NCBI RefSeq assembly: GCF_001482405.1
Contig: NZ_LPXO01000009.1
Location: 62,001-126,000 of the forward strand
From: Pseudoponticoccus marisrubri
GTDB taxonomy: Bacteria > Pseudomonadota > Alphaproteobacteria > Rhodobacterales > Rhodobacteraceae
Length of the DNA: 64,000 nucleotides
Direction of reading: 5' to 3'
This document shows positions 34,954 through 43,425 of this stretch, in pieces (the stretch's first letter is position 1; each line of letters opens with the position of its first letter). The position numbers were made by a program, and so were the translations under genes. The notes below the pieces were generated by a model. That model was not told the DNA's origin and made no database searches. It worked only from the letters and a program-made list of their open reading frames with translations.

Positions 34954-36084
34954 TCAGGCTGGCTTAACAGCCTCGACGCAGGCCGTGACATAGGCCCGGC
35001 GCGGGCGCGGCGCGCGAATCGCATCGAACCCGGCAGCGCGGCACAGCGCGCCGATCTCCTCGGCCGAGCGGGTGCGCCCGGTGCGCATGGCCAGCGTGTA
35101 GAAGGCGAAATAGAGATCGGTCTGCGGATCGGGACGCGTCCCGCCCGACATGGGCTCGGAAATCACCAGCCGTCCGCCCGGCTCCAGCGCGTCGAAGGCC
35201 GCGCGCAGCAGCGCCGCCACCGTGTCATCGGCGTGATCGTAGAGCACCCGGACCAATGTGATCACATCTGCGCCGCGCGGCAGCGGGTCGTCGCGGAACG
35301 AGCCGGGCACGATCTCGACCCGGTCGGACAGGCCGGCGCGGTCGAACCGGTCGCGGGCGCCCGCAACCACCGCCGGCAGGTCGAACAGGACCAGCTGGGC
35401 CCCCGGGGCCTGCGCTGCCGCCTCTTCGAGGAAGGCGCCCGTGCCGCCGCCCACGTCCATCAGCCGCCTTGCGCCGCGCAGGTCCACCTGTGCCAGCGTG
35501 TCGCCGGCCACCAGGCGCTGCGACTGGGCCATGACCTCGGAATAGGTGGCGGCCACCTCGGGATCGGCGGCGCCCTCGGCGCCAAAGACATAGGGCCAGA
35601 AGGCGGCCAGCTCGGTCTCGGCCCCGCCGCGCAACAGCGCCACGGGATCACCCATGTCGCGGTAGAAGGCGCCGTGATGGCGGATCATCGCCTGCAGCCC
35701 CGGCACGCCGGCCAGCGCCGCGCCCTGCCGGGTCAGCGTCACGCAGCCGTCGCGGCGCTGCCGCAGCAGCCCCAGCGCCACGCCCGCGCGGATCAGCAGC
35801 GCCATGCGCTCGGGGCTCAGCCCGCTCTCCAGCGCCAGTTGCGCCACCGGCGCGGGCCCGGCCAGCAGCCGCTCGGGCAGGTCCAGCTCGACCAGCGCCA
35901 GCAGCGCCTGCGAGCGGACGAAGCCCTGCACGATGTCGAATAGCTGCGCGCCGTCACGCCGGGCCAGCCGCCGCAGCAGCGGCCAACGGGCCGCGCGCCG
36001 CTGGAAGCCGGGATCGGCGATCAGCCGGGTCAGCCAGCCCGCCCCGGGCCGGCGCATGGCCCCCTGCCCCGCCACATCCGCCAC
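34954..36084 (-). CDS. crtF: Demethylspheroidene O-methyltransferase
   Basis: 376 aa SAM-dependent O-methyltransferase that adds the C1 methoxy group of spheroidene. The SAM-binding loop is RLMDVGGGTGAFLEEAA at about 207-223. The N-terminal half has the dimerisation helices usual for plant-type O-methyltransferases (QGFVRSQALLALVELDLPERL). The start is uncertain: GTG 36084 lies 4 bases after the crtE stop, while an ATG nine codons on (36057) is also possible. Probably co-transcribed with crtE. Confidence 0.93.
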   Translation of the reverse strand: MADVAGQGAMRRPGAGWLTRLIADPGFQRRAARWPLLRRLARRDGAQLFDIVQGFVRSQALLALVELDLPERLLAGPAPVAQLALESGLSPERMALLIRAGVALGLLRQRRDGCVTLTRQGAALAGVPGLQAMIRHHGAFYRDMGDPVALLRGGAETELAAFWPYVFGAEGAADPEVAATYSEVMAQSQRLVAGDTLAQVDLRGARRLMDVGGGTGAFLEEAAAQAPGAQLVLFDLPAVVAGARDRFDRAGLSDRVEIVPGSFRDDPLPRGADVITLVRVLYDHADDTVAALLRAAFDALEPGGRLVISEPMSGGTRPDPQTDLYFAFYTLAMRTGRTRSAEEIGALCRAAGFDAIRAPRPRRAYVTACVEAVKPA

Positions 36085-36088
36085 CGGT

Positions 36089-36982
36089 CTAGCCCCGCGC
36101 GGCGGCCACGGCGGCTTGCGGGATGATCTTCTGCGCCGTCAGCGTGACCATCTGCGCCAGCGCGGCCTCGCCCGGGCAGGACGGGATCGAGGCGATGGCC
36201 CCGCCCAGGATGTCCTTGAGCCGCGACATCGCGCCGTCGACGCCCAGCTCAGCCACCGCGTTGGGCCGGCCATGCAGATCGTCCTGCCCCACCGGCTTGC
36301 CCAATTCCGAGACATCGCAGAGCGCGTCGCGCAGGTCGTCGGCCACCTGGAACGCGGCGCCGATCCGGTCGCCCAGCTCGAACCAGGGCTCGGCCTCCTG
36401 CCCCGCCGCGATCGCCCCCATCTGGGTGGCGGCGGTGAACAGCGCCCCGGTCTTGGACCGGTGATAGGCAGCGAGGTCGATCTTGTCCTCGCTCTCCCAG
36501 CCCTGCCCGGCGCAGATCCCGCCGGGCATGCCGGTGCGCTGCGCCAGCGTCAGCACCAGCTGCGCGGCGCGCGCCGCATCCACCGTGCCGGTGCGGGCCA
36601 GCACCTCGAAGGCGAGGATGATCAGGCTGTCGCCGGTCAGCACGGCCAGCGGCTCGCCATAGGCGCGATGCACCGAGGGCTTGCCGCGCCGCAGGGCCGC
36701 GTCGTCGAAACAGGGCAGGTCGTCATGCACAAGGCTCGCACAGTGGATCAGCTCCAGCGCGGCGGCCGCGGCATCCGAGACATCGGGCCGGTCATCGCCG
36801 CAGGCCAGCGCGACCGACAAAAGGATGGTGGGCCGGATCCGCGCGCCGCCCGGCGTGGTCGCGTAATGCAGCGCCGAGGCCAGCTTCTGCGGCACGGCCT
36901 CGCCGCCCGGGCCTTGCGCGCGGCCCTGCCCATGGGCGATGGCGCGCGAGACGGCCGCATCGATGCGTGGTTTCAGGCTCAT
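36089..36982 (-). CDS. crtE: Geranylgeranyl diphosphate synthase
   Basis: 297 aa trans-isoprenyl diphosphate synthase. The first Asp-rich motif is LVHDDLPCFDD (about 87-97) and the second is FQVADDLRDAL, where DDxxD is shortened to DDLRD. GARIRPT binds diphosphate. It makes the C20 precursor for phytoene and for the bacteriochlorophyll side chain. The promoter faces crtD across 118 bases that contain a PpsR-type site. Confidence 0.94.
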   Translation of the reverse strand: MSLKPRIDAAVSRAIAHGQGRAQGPGGEAVPQKLASALHYATTPGGARIRPTILLSVALACGDDRPDVSDAAAAALELIHCASLVHDDLPCFDDAALRRGKPSVHRAYGEPLAVLTGDSLIILAFEVLARTGTVDAARAAQLVLTLAQRTGMPGGICAGQGWESEDKIDLAAYHRSKTGALFTAATQMGAIAAGQEAEPWFELGDRIGAAFQVADDLRDALCDVSELGKPVGQDDLHGRPNAVAELGVDGAMSRLKDILGGAIASIPSCPGEAALAQMVTLTAQKIIPQAAVAAARG

Positions 36983-37053
36983 GATGGCGGACCTCCCGGG
37001 CGATGACGGCGCGGGGTGATCCGCCCATCGTCACCATTACGTGACATGCATAG

Positions 37054-37071
37054 TGTAAATCAGACTGGACA
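37054..37071. promoter_or_regulatory. PpsR/CrtJ-type operator in the crtE-crtD divergent promoter
   Basis: TGTAAATCAGACTGGACA matches TGT-N12-ACA. It lies 30 bases upstream of crtD and 72 bases upstream of crtE, so one site could repress both directions. Confidence 0.75.
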
Positions 37072-37100
37072 CTTTTTCGGATCGAGTCAATCATCGCGTC

Positions 37101-38609
37101 ATGGAACACGCCGCACCCGACAGGTTCGACCGTCCGGCCGCGCTGGTCATCGGCGCCGGCGTCGGCGGGCTGGCCACGGCCATGCGGCTGCAGGCGGCCG
37201 GCTGGCAGGTCGACCTGTTCGAACGCGCCGCCCATCCCGGCGGCAAGATGCGCGCCCTGCCCTCGGCCGCCGGACCGGTCGATGCCGGCCCCACCGTGCT
37301 GACGCTGAAACCGGTCTTCGAGGATCTCTTCGCCACCTGCGGCGCGCGGCTTGATACCTGCGTGACGCTGACACGGCAGGAGGTGCTGGCGCGGCATTTC
37401 TGGCCGGATGGCGCGCGGCTCGACCTCTCGGACGACCCCTCGCACAATGCCCGCGCGATCCTCGCGATGGCCGGGCCGGCCAATCGCCGCGCCTACCAGC
37501 GCTTCGAGGCCGAGACCCGCGCGCTTTACGATGCGTTCGACGGGCCCATGCTGCAATCGCCCGATCCCAGTCAGCGCGACCTGGCCGGCGCGGTGCTGCG
37601 CGACCCGCGCCTGATCGCCGCGCTCTCGCCCCACGCGACGCTGGCGGCACAGCTGGCGCGGCGCTTTCCCGATCCGCGGCTGGCGCAGCTTTTCGGGCGC
37701 TACGCCACCTATGTGGGCGGGATGCCGACCCACGCGCCGGCCCTGCTGGCGCTGATCTGGCAGGCCGAGGCGCGCGGCGTCTGGGTCGTCGAGGGCGGCA
37801 TGGCGCGGCTGGCCCGCGCGATGGCCGACCGGCTGGTCGCGCTTGGCGGGCGGCTGCACCTCGACAGCCCCGTCGCCCGGATCGAGACCGAGGGGGCCCG
37901 CGTCACCGGGCTGACCCTGCGCTGCGGCACCACGCATCGCGCCGACACGGTGGTCTTCAACGGCGATCCCCGTGCGCTGGCGCTGGGGCATCTGGGCGCG
38001 GGCGTGTCCCGCGTCGCGCCGCAGGCCGCGCAAGAGCCGCGCAGCCTCTCGGCCCGGGTCTGGAGCTTTGCCGCCACGCTGCGCGGTCCCAGCCTGCTGC
38101 ATCACAACGTCTTTTTCGGCGCCGCCCCGCGCGCCGAGTTCGCCGATCTCGCCCGGGGCGCCATGCCGGCCGACCCCACGCTCTATGTCTGCGCGCAGGA
38201 TCGCGGCACCGGCCGCGCCACGCCGGACGGTCCCGAACGGTTCGAGATCATCCTCAACGCAGCGCCCCTGACCACGGCGCGGGATGTCCCCGACGAGGCC
38301 GCCACATGCCACCAACGGACCTTCTCCACCCTCGCCCGCTTCGGGCTCTGCTTCGACCCGGAGCCGGGTCCCGAGGCGCTGACCACGCCGCGGGACTGGG
38401 ACAGCCTGTTTCCCGCGAGCGCCGGATCGCTCTACGGGCAGAGCCCGCACGGGCTGACGGCCAGCCTGCGCCGGCCGCGGGCGCGGACCCCGGTCAAGGG
38501 GCTCTGGCTGGTGGGGGGCGGGGTCCATCCGGGGCCAGGGGTGCCGATGGCGGCGCTCTCCGCCCGGCATGCGGCCGCGGCGATCATGGCGGACCGCGTT
38601 TCGACCTGA
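37101..38609 (+). CDS. crtD: Hydroxyneurosporene/methoxyneurosporene desaturase
   Basis: 502 aa FAD-dependent carotenoid desaturase of the CrtI family that introduces the 3,4 double bond. The N-terminal dinucleotide-binding motif is ALVIGAGVGGLATAMRLQAAG. The C-terminal carotenoid desaturase signature is GLWLVGGGVHPGPGVPMAALS. The ATG at 37101 lies just after the divergent promoter. Its stop TGA overlaps an in-frame CTG that is the likely crtC start. Confidence 0.94.
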   Translation: MEHAAPDRFDRPAALVIGAGVGGLATAMRLQAAGWQVDLFERAAHPGGKMRALPSAAGPVDAGPTVLTLKPVFEDLFATCGARLDTCVTLTRQEVLARHFWPDGARLDLSDDPSHNARAILAMAGPANRRAYQRFEAETRALYDAFDGPMLQSPDPSQRDLAGAVLRDPRLIAALSPHATLAAQLARRFPDPRLAQLFGRYATYVGGMPTHAPALLALIWQAEARGVWVVEGGMARLARAMADRLVALGGRLHLDSPVARIETEGARVTGLTLRCGTTHRADTVVFNGDPRALALGHLGAGVSRVAPQAAQEPRSLSARVWSFAATLRGPSLLHHNVFFGAAPRAEFADLARGAMPADPTLYVCAQDRGTGRATPDGPERFEIILNAAPLTTARDVPDEAATCHQRTFSTLARFGLCFDPEPGPEALTTPRDWDSLFPASAGSLYGQSPHGLTASLRRPRARTPVKGLWLVGGGVHPGPGVPMAALSARHAAAAIMADRVST

Positions 38610-39523
38610 AGGTCCCGCCCGACGGCTATGCCTGGTGGTACGTGGACGGGATCTCGCAGGACGGGCGCCGCGCCGTCTCGGTGATCGGCTTCATCGGCTC
38701 GGTCTTCTCGCCCTGGTATCGCTGGTCGGGGCGGCGCGACCCGGAAAACCACGTCTGCCTGAACGTCGTCACCTACGGGCCCGGCGGCAAGTTCTGCATG
38801 ACCGATCGCGGCCGCAACGCCCTGCGCCAAAGCGCCCACAGCTTCACGGTCGGCCCCTCCTCGATGCACTGGACGGGCACGCAGCTGGACATCCACGTGG
38901 ACGAGGTCGCCGCCCCGCCGCAGATCGGCCGGTTGCGCGGCCGCATCACCCTGCGCCCCTGCGCGCTCAGCGGGGTGGAGCTGCCCCTGACGCCCGACGG
39001 GGCGCATGTCTGGCGCCCCTTCGCGCCGGTGTCGCGGATCGAGGTCGATCTCGGGCCGGGCGGACAATGGCAGGGGCATGGCTATTTCGACGCGAATTTC
39101 GGCACCCGCGCGCTGGAGGCCGATTTCGACTACTGGACCTGGGGGCGTTTTCCGACGCCGGACGGCGCGCTCTGCCTCTATGACGCCACGCGGCGCGACG
39201 GCAGCACGCTGGCCCAGGCGGTGCAGTTCGACCGAACGGGCGCGGCCGAGCCCGCCCCGCTGCTGCCCAAGGCGCGGCTGCGGCGCAGCCTCTGGGCCGT
39301 GCGGCGCGAGACGCGGGCCGATGCCGGGCACCGCCCGAAACAGAGCCTCGCCATGCTGGATGCGCCCTTCTACACCCGCGCGGCGGTCACCACCCGCATC
39401 GACGGGCACGAGTCGCTGGGCGTGCACGAGGCGCTGGACCTGCGCCGCTTCCGCAGCCCGCTGCTGATGCCGATGCTGGCCATGCGCGTGCCGCGCCGCG
39501 CCCGCTGGACCCATCGCGACTGA
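38606..39523 (+). CDS. crtC: Carotenoid 1,2-hydratase, apparent CTG start
   Basis: About 305 aa. It adds water across the terminal double bond of neurosporene or lycopene. The conserved N-terminus VPPDGYAWWYVDGISQDGRR, then GFIGSVFSPWYRWSG and DANFGTRALEADFDYWTWGR, identify CrtC. No ATG, GTG or TTG occurs in this frame near the expected start. The CTG at 38606 overlaps the crtD stop as CTGA, exactly like the ATGA couplings elsewhere in the cluster. The next GTG (38642) would lose the conserved YAWWY segment. I therefore infer a CTG start coupled to crtD termination; a base error is the alternative. Confidence 0.88.
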   Translation: MKVPPDGYAWWYVDGISQDGRRAVSVIGFIGSVFSPWYRWSGRRDPENHVCLNVVTYGPGGKFCMTDRGRNALRQSAHSFTVGPSSMHWTGTQLDIHVDEVAAPPQIGRLRGRITLRPCALSGVELPLTPDGAHVWRPFAPVSRIEVDLGPGGQWQGHGYFDANFGTRALEADFDYWTWGRFPTPDGALCLYDATRRDGSTLAQAVQFDRTGAAEPAPLLPKARLRRSLWAVRRETRADAGHRPKQSLAMLDAPFYTRAAVTTRIDGHESLGVHEALDLRRFRSPLLMPMLAMRVPRRARWTHRD

Positions 39524-39538
39524 GCCCCGCGCCGGGGC

Positions 39539-40021
39539 TCAGCGTGCCATGGCCGGGGGGTTGTTCGCCGCGTCGGGGTTCAGCCGCCACACCGCGCCGT
39601 TCAGCGCGCCGGCCACGCTGACCCAGGCGAGATAGGGCAGGAACAGCGCGCCCGAGAGCGCATCCACCTGCCACAGCGCCACCATCGTCGCCGCCACAGA
39701 CAGCCACAGCGCGCCCAGCACGGCCATGCCGGCCTTGATCTGCTTCAGCCCGAAGAAGACCGGCGTCCAGAGCGCGTTGAGCGCGATCTGCAGCGCCCAG
39801 AGCGCCATGGGCAGCCCGGCCTGATCGGTCACGGCGACGCGCGCGGCGGCGGCGGCCATGCAGATGTAGAGCGTGGTCCAGGCCACCGGGAACAGCCAGT
39901 CCGGCGGGGTCCAGGAGGGCTTGGACAGGTCGCGATACCACGGCCCCGGCGGAAAGATCGCGCCGGTCGTGCCGGCGGCGAAACAGGCCAGCAGGAAAAT
40001 GACGAAAAGAATCCAGATCAT
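39539..40021 (-). CDS. tspO: TspO/MBR family tryptophan-rich sensory protein
   Basis: 160 aa membrane protein with five helices and the TspO signature GPWYRDLSKPSWTPPDWLFP, rich in Trp. In Rhodobacter TspO binds tetrapyrroles and negatively affects pigment gene expression in response to oxygen. The ATG at 40021 overlaps the crtB stop as ATGA. It converges on crtC with only 15 bases between the ends. Confidence 0.94.
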   Translation of the reverse strand: MIWILFVIFLLACFAAGTTGAIFPPGPWYRDLSKPSWTPPDWLFPVAWTTLYICMAAAAARVAVTDQAGLPMALWALQIALNALWTPVFFGLKQIKAGMAVLGALWLSVAATMVALWQVDALSGALFLPYLAWVSVAGALNGAVWRLNPDAANNPPAMAR

Positions 40022-41061
40022 GCGGGCGAGGTAGCGCGTCGGCGCGCGTCCAGCAAGGCCGCCCGGCGGGCCGCGTCCCGTTCGGCCAACTGCGAGAAGG
40101 TCGACAGCAACCCGTCGGACCAGTCGCCCCGGCTCTCGGGATGCGCGGCGGCATCGACCAGAAAGGCGGTTTCGCGCAGCGGCGGCGCGTAGATCAGCGC
40201 CGAGCGCGGCAGCACGCAGGAGGTGCCCGCCCGCAGCGTGGCCAGCGCCAGCCACGCGGCCTTCTGCGCCTTCGAGGTGCGCGCGCGGCGCGTGATCGAG
40301 TCGAAACCCTGCGCCCGCAGCCGCCCGCCGATCCCGGCATAGATGTAGCGCGCGGCGAAAATCCCCGGCCGCGCGCTGCGCGGCAGGCCCTGCACCCCGG
40401 CCTCGGACCTTGCATAGAGATGCTCGGCCTCGTGATGCAGGCGCCGCACCAGTCGGCAGAGCGCCGGGTCGGGACGCGGATCGGCCAGCAGCCGGTCGGG
40501 GTCGATCCCGGCCTCGTCCAGCCAGTCGCGCGGCAGGTAGAGCCGCCCTTCGCGTGCATCCTCGCCCACGTCTCGGGCGATATTGGTCAGCTGCATGGCG
40601 ACGCCCAGGTCGCAGGCCCGCGCCAGCACCTGCCCGTCGCGCACCCGCATGAGCACGCACATCATCGCGCCCACGGCGCTGGCGACACGGGCGGAATAGG
40701 CGCGCAGCTCAGACAGGGTGGCATAGCTGCGCCCCTCGGCATCCCAGGCCAGCCCCTCCAGCAGCGCCTCCGGCAGGGCGCGGGGCATCTCGAATTCGCG
40801 GATCACCTCGGCAAAGGCACGGTCGGCGGGCGCATCGCGCGGCGTGCCGGCATAGGCCAGGTCCAGCCGGTCGCGCAGCGCCAGCACGGCAGCGGCCTTT
40901 TCCTGCGTCAGGTCCACCGCGTCATCGGCCAGCCGGCAGAAGGCATAGAGCACCAGCGCAGGGTCGCGCACTTCCCGCGGCAAGAGCCGCGAGGCGGCAT
41001 GAAAGGACAGCGAACCGTGCCGGATCGCCTCACGACAATGGGCGAGATCGGCCTCTCTCAT
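40018..41061 (-). CDS. crtB: Phytoene synthase
   Basis: 347 aa squalene/phytoene synthase fold. It joins two GGPP to make phytoene. Asp-rich motifs are YAFCRLADDAVDL (first) and NIARDVGEDAREGRLYLP (second). The C-terminal third after about residue 285 is variable. The start overlaps the crtI stop (ATGA). It is the middle gene of the crtI-crtB-tspO unit. Confidence 0.95.
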   Translation of the reverse strand: MREADLAHCREAIRHGSLSFHAASRLLPREVRDPALVLYAFCRLADDAVDLTQEKAAAVLALRDRLDLAYAGTPRDAPADRAFAEVIREFEMPRALPEALLEGLAWDAEGRSYATLSELRAYSARVASAVGAMMCVLMRVRDGQVLARACDLGVAMQLTNIARDVGEDAREGRLYLPRDWLDEAGIDPDRLLADPRPDPALCRLVRRLHHEAEHLYARSEAGVQGLPRSARPGIFAARYIYAGIGGRLRAQGFDSITRRARTSKAQKAAWLALATLRAGTSCVLPRSALIYAPPLRETAFLVDAAAHPESRGDWSDGLLSTFSQLAERDAARRAALLDARRRATSPA

Positions 41062-42605
41062 CGCGCTTCCTGCGGGTCGGGTACCAGCTGCGCCAGCACC
41101 TCGGCGCTGGAGATCACGCCGGGCAGACCGGCGCCGGGATGCGTGCCCGCCCCGACGAGGAACAGCCCGTCCACCTCTTCGCTGACATTGTGCGGCCGGA
41201 ACCATGCGCTTTGCAGGATCCGCGGCTCCAGCGAGAAGCCCGCGCCATGCGGTGACAGGTACCGGTCGCGGAAGGTCTCGGGCGTGAACACCTCGGAGGC
41301 GGTCAGCTGCGCGCCCAGCCCCGGCAGCAGCTCGCGCTCCAGCACCGCCTGCACGCGCTGGCGGTAGGGCTCGGCCTGTGCCTGCCAGTCCACCGGATCG
41401 TCGCCGCCCAGATGCGGCACGGGCGAGAGCGCATAGAACGTGTCGCCCCCCTCGGGCGCGACGCCCGGGTCGGTGACCGAGGGGCGGTGCACGTAAAGGC
41501 TCATGTCCTCGGACAGCTTGCCCTTCAGGAAGATGTCGTCGATCAGCCCGCCATAGCGCGGCCCGTTCAGGATCGTGTGATGGCCCACCTCGGGCCACAT
41601 CCCGCGCGTGTCCTTGGTGCCGAAATACCAGACGAACAACCCCATGGACCAGCGCGACCGCTTCAGCCGCTTCGGCGTCCAGCGCCGCCGCCGGTGGTTG
41701 CGCAGCAGCCGGTCATAGCTGTGCCCCGCATCGGCGTTCGATACCACCAGATCGGCGATCACATGCGCGCCCGAGCCCAGCCGCACGCCGGTGCAGCGCC
41801 CCTTCTCGACCGTGATTTCGTCGACATCCGTCTCCATCCGCATCAGCCCGCCTTGCCCTTCGACCACGCGGGCCATGGCCTCGGCGATCGCGGCGACCCC
41901 GCCCATGGCGTAATGCACGCCGAAGGCCGCCTCGAGATGGCTGACAAGGATATACATCGAGGTCACCCGGAACGGGTCGCCCCCGATGAAGAGCGGGTGG
42001 AACGAGAACGCCATCTGCAGCCGCGGATCGCGGAAGCGCCGCGCCGCATGGGCATGGACCGAGCGGTCGGCGCGCAGCATGGCAAAGCGCGGCAGCACCT
42101 TGAGCAGGTCCGTGAACCGGTGCATCGACCGCCGGCCCAGATCCTCGAAGCCGAACTCGTAGCGCTCGAGGCTGTCCTTGAGGAACCGCTCGTAACCCGC
42201 CACGTCGCCGGGGCTCAGCCGCGCCACCTCGGCCCGCATTTTCTCGGGATCGCCCGAGGCGGCAAAGCGCGACCCGTCGGGCCAGCGGATCTCGTAGAAC
42301 GGCTCCATCGGGCGCAGGTCGACATCGGCGTCGAAATCCCGCCCGCAGGCGCGCCAGAGCTCGCGGAAGACCTGCGGCACGGTCACGATGGTCGGGCCAA
42401 GGTCGAAGCGGTGCCCGTCGCGCCACAGCGCCGAGCCGCGACCGCCCGGCACGTCCAGCCGGTCGATCACCGTCACGCGGTAGCCCTTGGCGCCCAGCCG
42501 CATCGCCGCGGCCAGCCCGCCCAGCCCGGCGCCTATCACGATGGCATGGGGCGCCGTGGCGCGACGGGCCAGCGCGGGCAGCGAGGGGTCAACACGTGTC
42601 ATCAT
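41058..42605 (-). CDS. crtI: Phytoene desaturase
   Basis: 515 aa FAD-dependent desaturase that converts phytoene to neurosporene or lycopene. The dinucleotide motif is IVIGAGLGGLAAAMRLGAKGY. The C-terminal bacterial phytoene dehydrogenase signature is GLFLVGAGTHPGAGLPGVI. Two adjacent ATG codons (42605 and 42602) are possible starts. The promoter region shared with crtA has two PpsR-type sites. Confidence 0.95.
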   Translation of the reverse strand: MMTRVDPSLPALARRATAPHAIVIGAGLGGLAAAMRLGAKGYRVTVIDRLDVPGGRGSALWRDGHRFDLGPTIVTVPQVFRELWRACGRDFDADVDLRPMEPFYEIRWPDGSRFAASGDPEKMRAEVARLSPGDVAGYERFLKDSLERYEFGFEDLGRRSMHRFTDLLKVLPRFAMLRADRSVHAHAARRFRDPRLQMAFSFHPLFIGGDPFRVTSMYILVSHLEAAFGVHYAMGGVAAIAEAMARVVEGQGGLMRMETDVDEITVEKGRCTGVRLGSGAHVIADLVVSNADAGHSYDRLLRNHRRRRWTPKRLKRSRWSMGLFVWYFGTKDTRGMWPEVGHHTILNGPRYGGLIDDIFLKGKLSEDMSLYVHRPSVTDPGVAPEGGDTFYALSPVPHLGGDDPVDWQAQAEPYRQRVQAVLERELLPGLGAQLTASEVFTPETFRDRYLSPHGAGFSLEPRILQSAWFRPHNVSEEVDGLFLVGAGTHPGAGLPGVISSAEVLAQLVPDPQEAR

Positions 42606-42621
42606 GGGGAAAGGCTACACC

Positions 42622-42639
42622 TGTCAGGCAAAGTTGACA
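42622..42639. promoter_or_regulatory. PpsR/CrtJ-type operator, crtI side of the crtI-crtA gap
   Basis: TGTCAGGCAAAGTTGACA matches TGT-N12-ACA with extended TGTCA...TGACA symmetry. It is 17 bases upstream of the crtI start, overlapping the region where RNA polymerase would bind. Confidence 0.8.
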
Positions 42640-42675
42640 ATCTGCCATCGCTCTCTTTTCACGCCCGCCTCCACA

Positions 42676-42693
42676 TGTCAGAGTGAGTTGACA
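42676..42693. promoter_or_regulatory. PpsR/CrtJ-type operator, crtA side of the crtI-crtA gap
   Basis: TGTCAGAGTGAGTTGACA is a second site, 54 bases from the first (start to start) and 25 bases upstream of crtA. The pair would let PpsR/CrtJ repress both divergent promoters. Confidence 0.8.
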
Positions 42694-42717
42694 CAACCAC
42701 AGGGCCCGGAGTCGTTC

Positions 42718-43425
42718 ATGCAGACGGTCACGATCAGCTTTTATCGTTTCGAATCAGTGGCCTCGCGGTTCTGGCCCTTCGGGATGATGGCCCTGACCGG
42801 GCGCCACCTGCGCCGGGTGCCCGATCTGGGCTTCTGGAAGCTCTGCGGATCGGGCACGGGCGAGGGGTTCACCCCCACCGCCCTGCCCTCGGTCTACGCG
42901 ATTCTCTGCACCTGGCCGGACCGCGCCACGGCCGAGGGCAGGCTGGCGCATCACCCCGTGTTCCGGCGCTACGCGGCCCGCGCCGACGAGGCCTGGACCC
43001 TGTTCCTGGCGCCCACCAGCGCGCGCGGCCAATGGTCAGGGCAGGCCCCCTTCGTGCCCGGGGCGCCGCCGCCCTCCGGCCCGCTTGCCGCGCTGACCCG
43101 CGCCACGATCCGGCGCAGCGCGCTGCGCCCCTTCTGGGGTCGGGTGCCCGATATCAGCGCGGTGATCGGGCAGGATCCCAACGTGGTCTTCAAGATCGGC
43201 ATCGGAGAGCTGCCGCTGCTGCACCAGGTCACCGTCTCGGTCTGGCCCGATGCCGACAGCATGGCCGCCTTCGCCCGGGCCGACGGCCCCCATGCCCGCG
43301 CCATCCGCGCGGTGCGCGACGGGCGCTGGTTCCGCGAAGAGCTCTATGCCCGGTTCCGCGTCCTGGGCGACCGGGGCAGCTGGCACGGCACCAGCCCGCT
43401 GGCCGGACTGGATCTGGCAGCATGA
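42718..43425 (+). CDS. crtA: Spheroidene monooxygenase
   Basis: 235 aa enzyme that converts spheroidene to spheroidenone under oxygen. Family segments include FYRFESVASRFWPFGMMALTG, the LGFWKLCGSGTGEGFTP heme-region motif, and LTRATIRRSALRPFWGRVPDIS. Its presence indicates a spheroidenone-containing, aerobically pigmented organism. The stop overlaps the bchI ATG (ATGA), so it leads the crtA-bchI-bchD-bchO operon. Confidence 0.94.
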   Translation: MQTVTISFYRFESVASRFWPFGMMALTGRHLRRVPDLGFWKLCGSGTGEGFTPTALPSVYAILCTWPDRATAEGRLAHHPVFRRYAARADEAWTLFLAPTSARGQWSGQAPFVPGAPPPSGPLAALTRATIRRSALRPFWGRVPDISAVIGQDPNVVFKIGIGELPLLHQVTVSVWPDADSMAAFARADGPHARAIRAVRDGRWFREELYARFRVLGDRGSWHGTSPLAGLDLAA

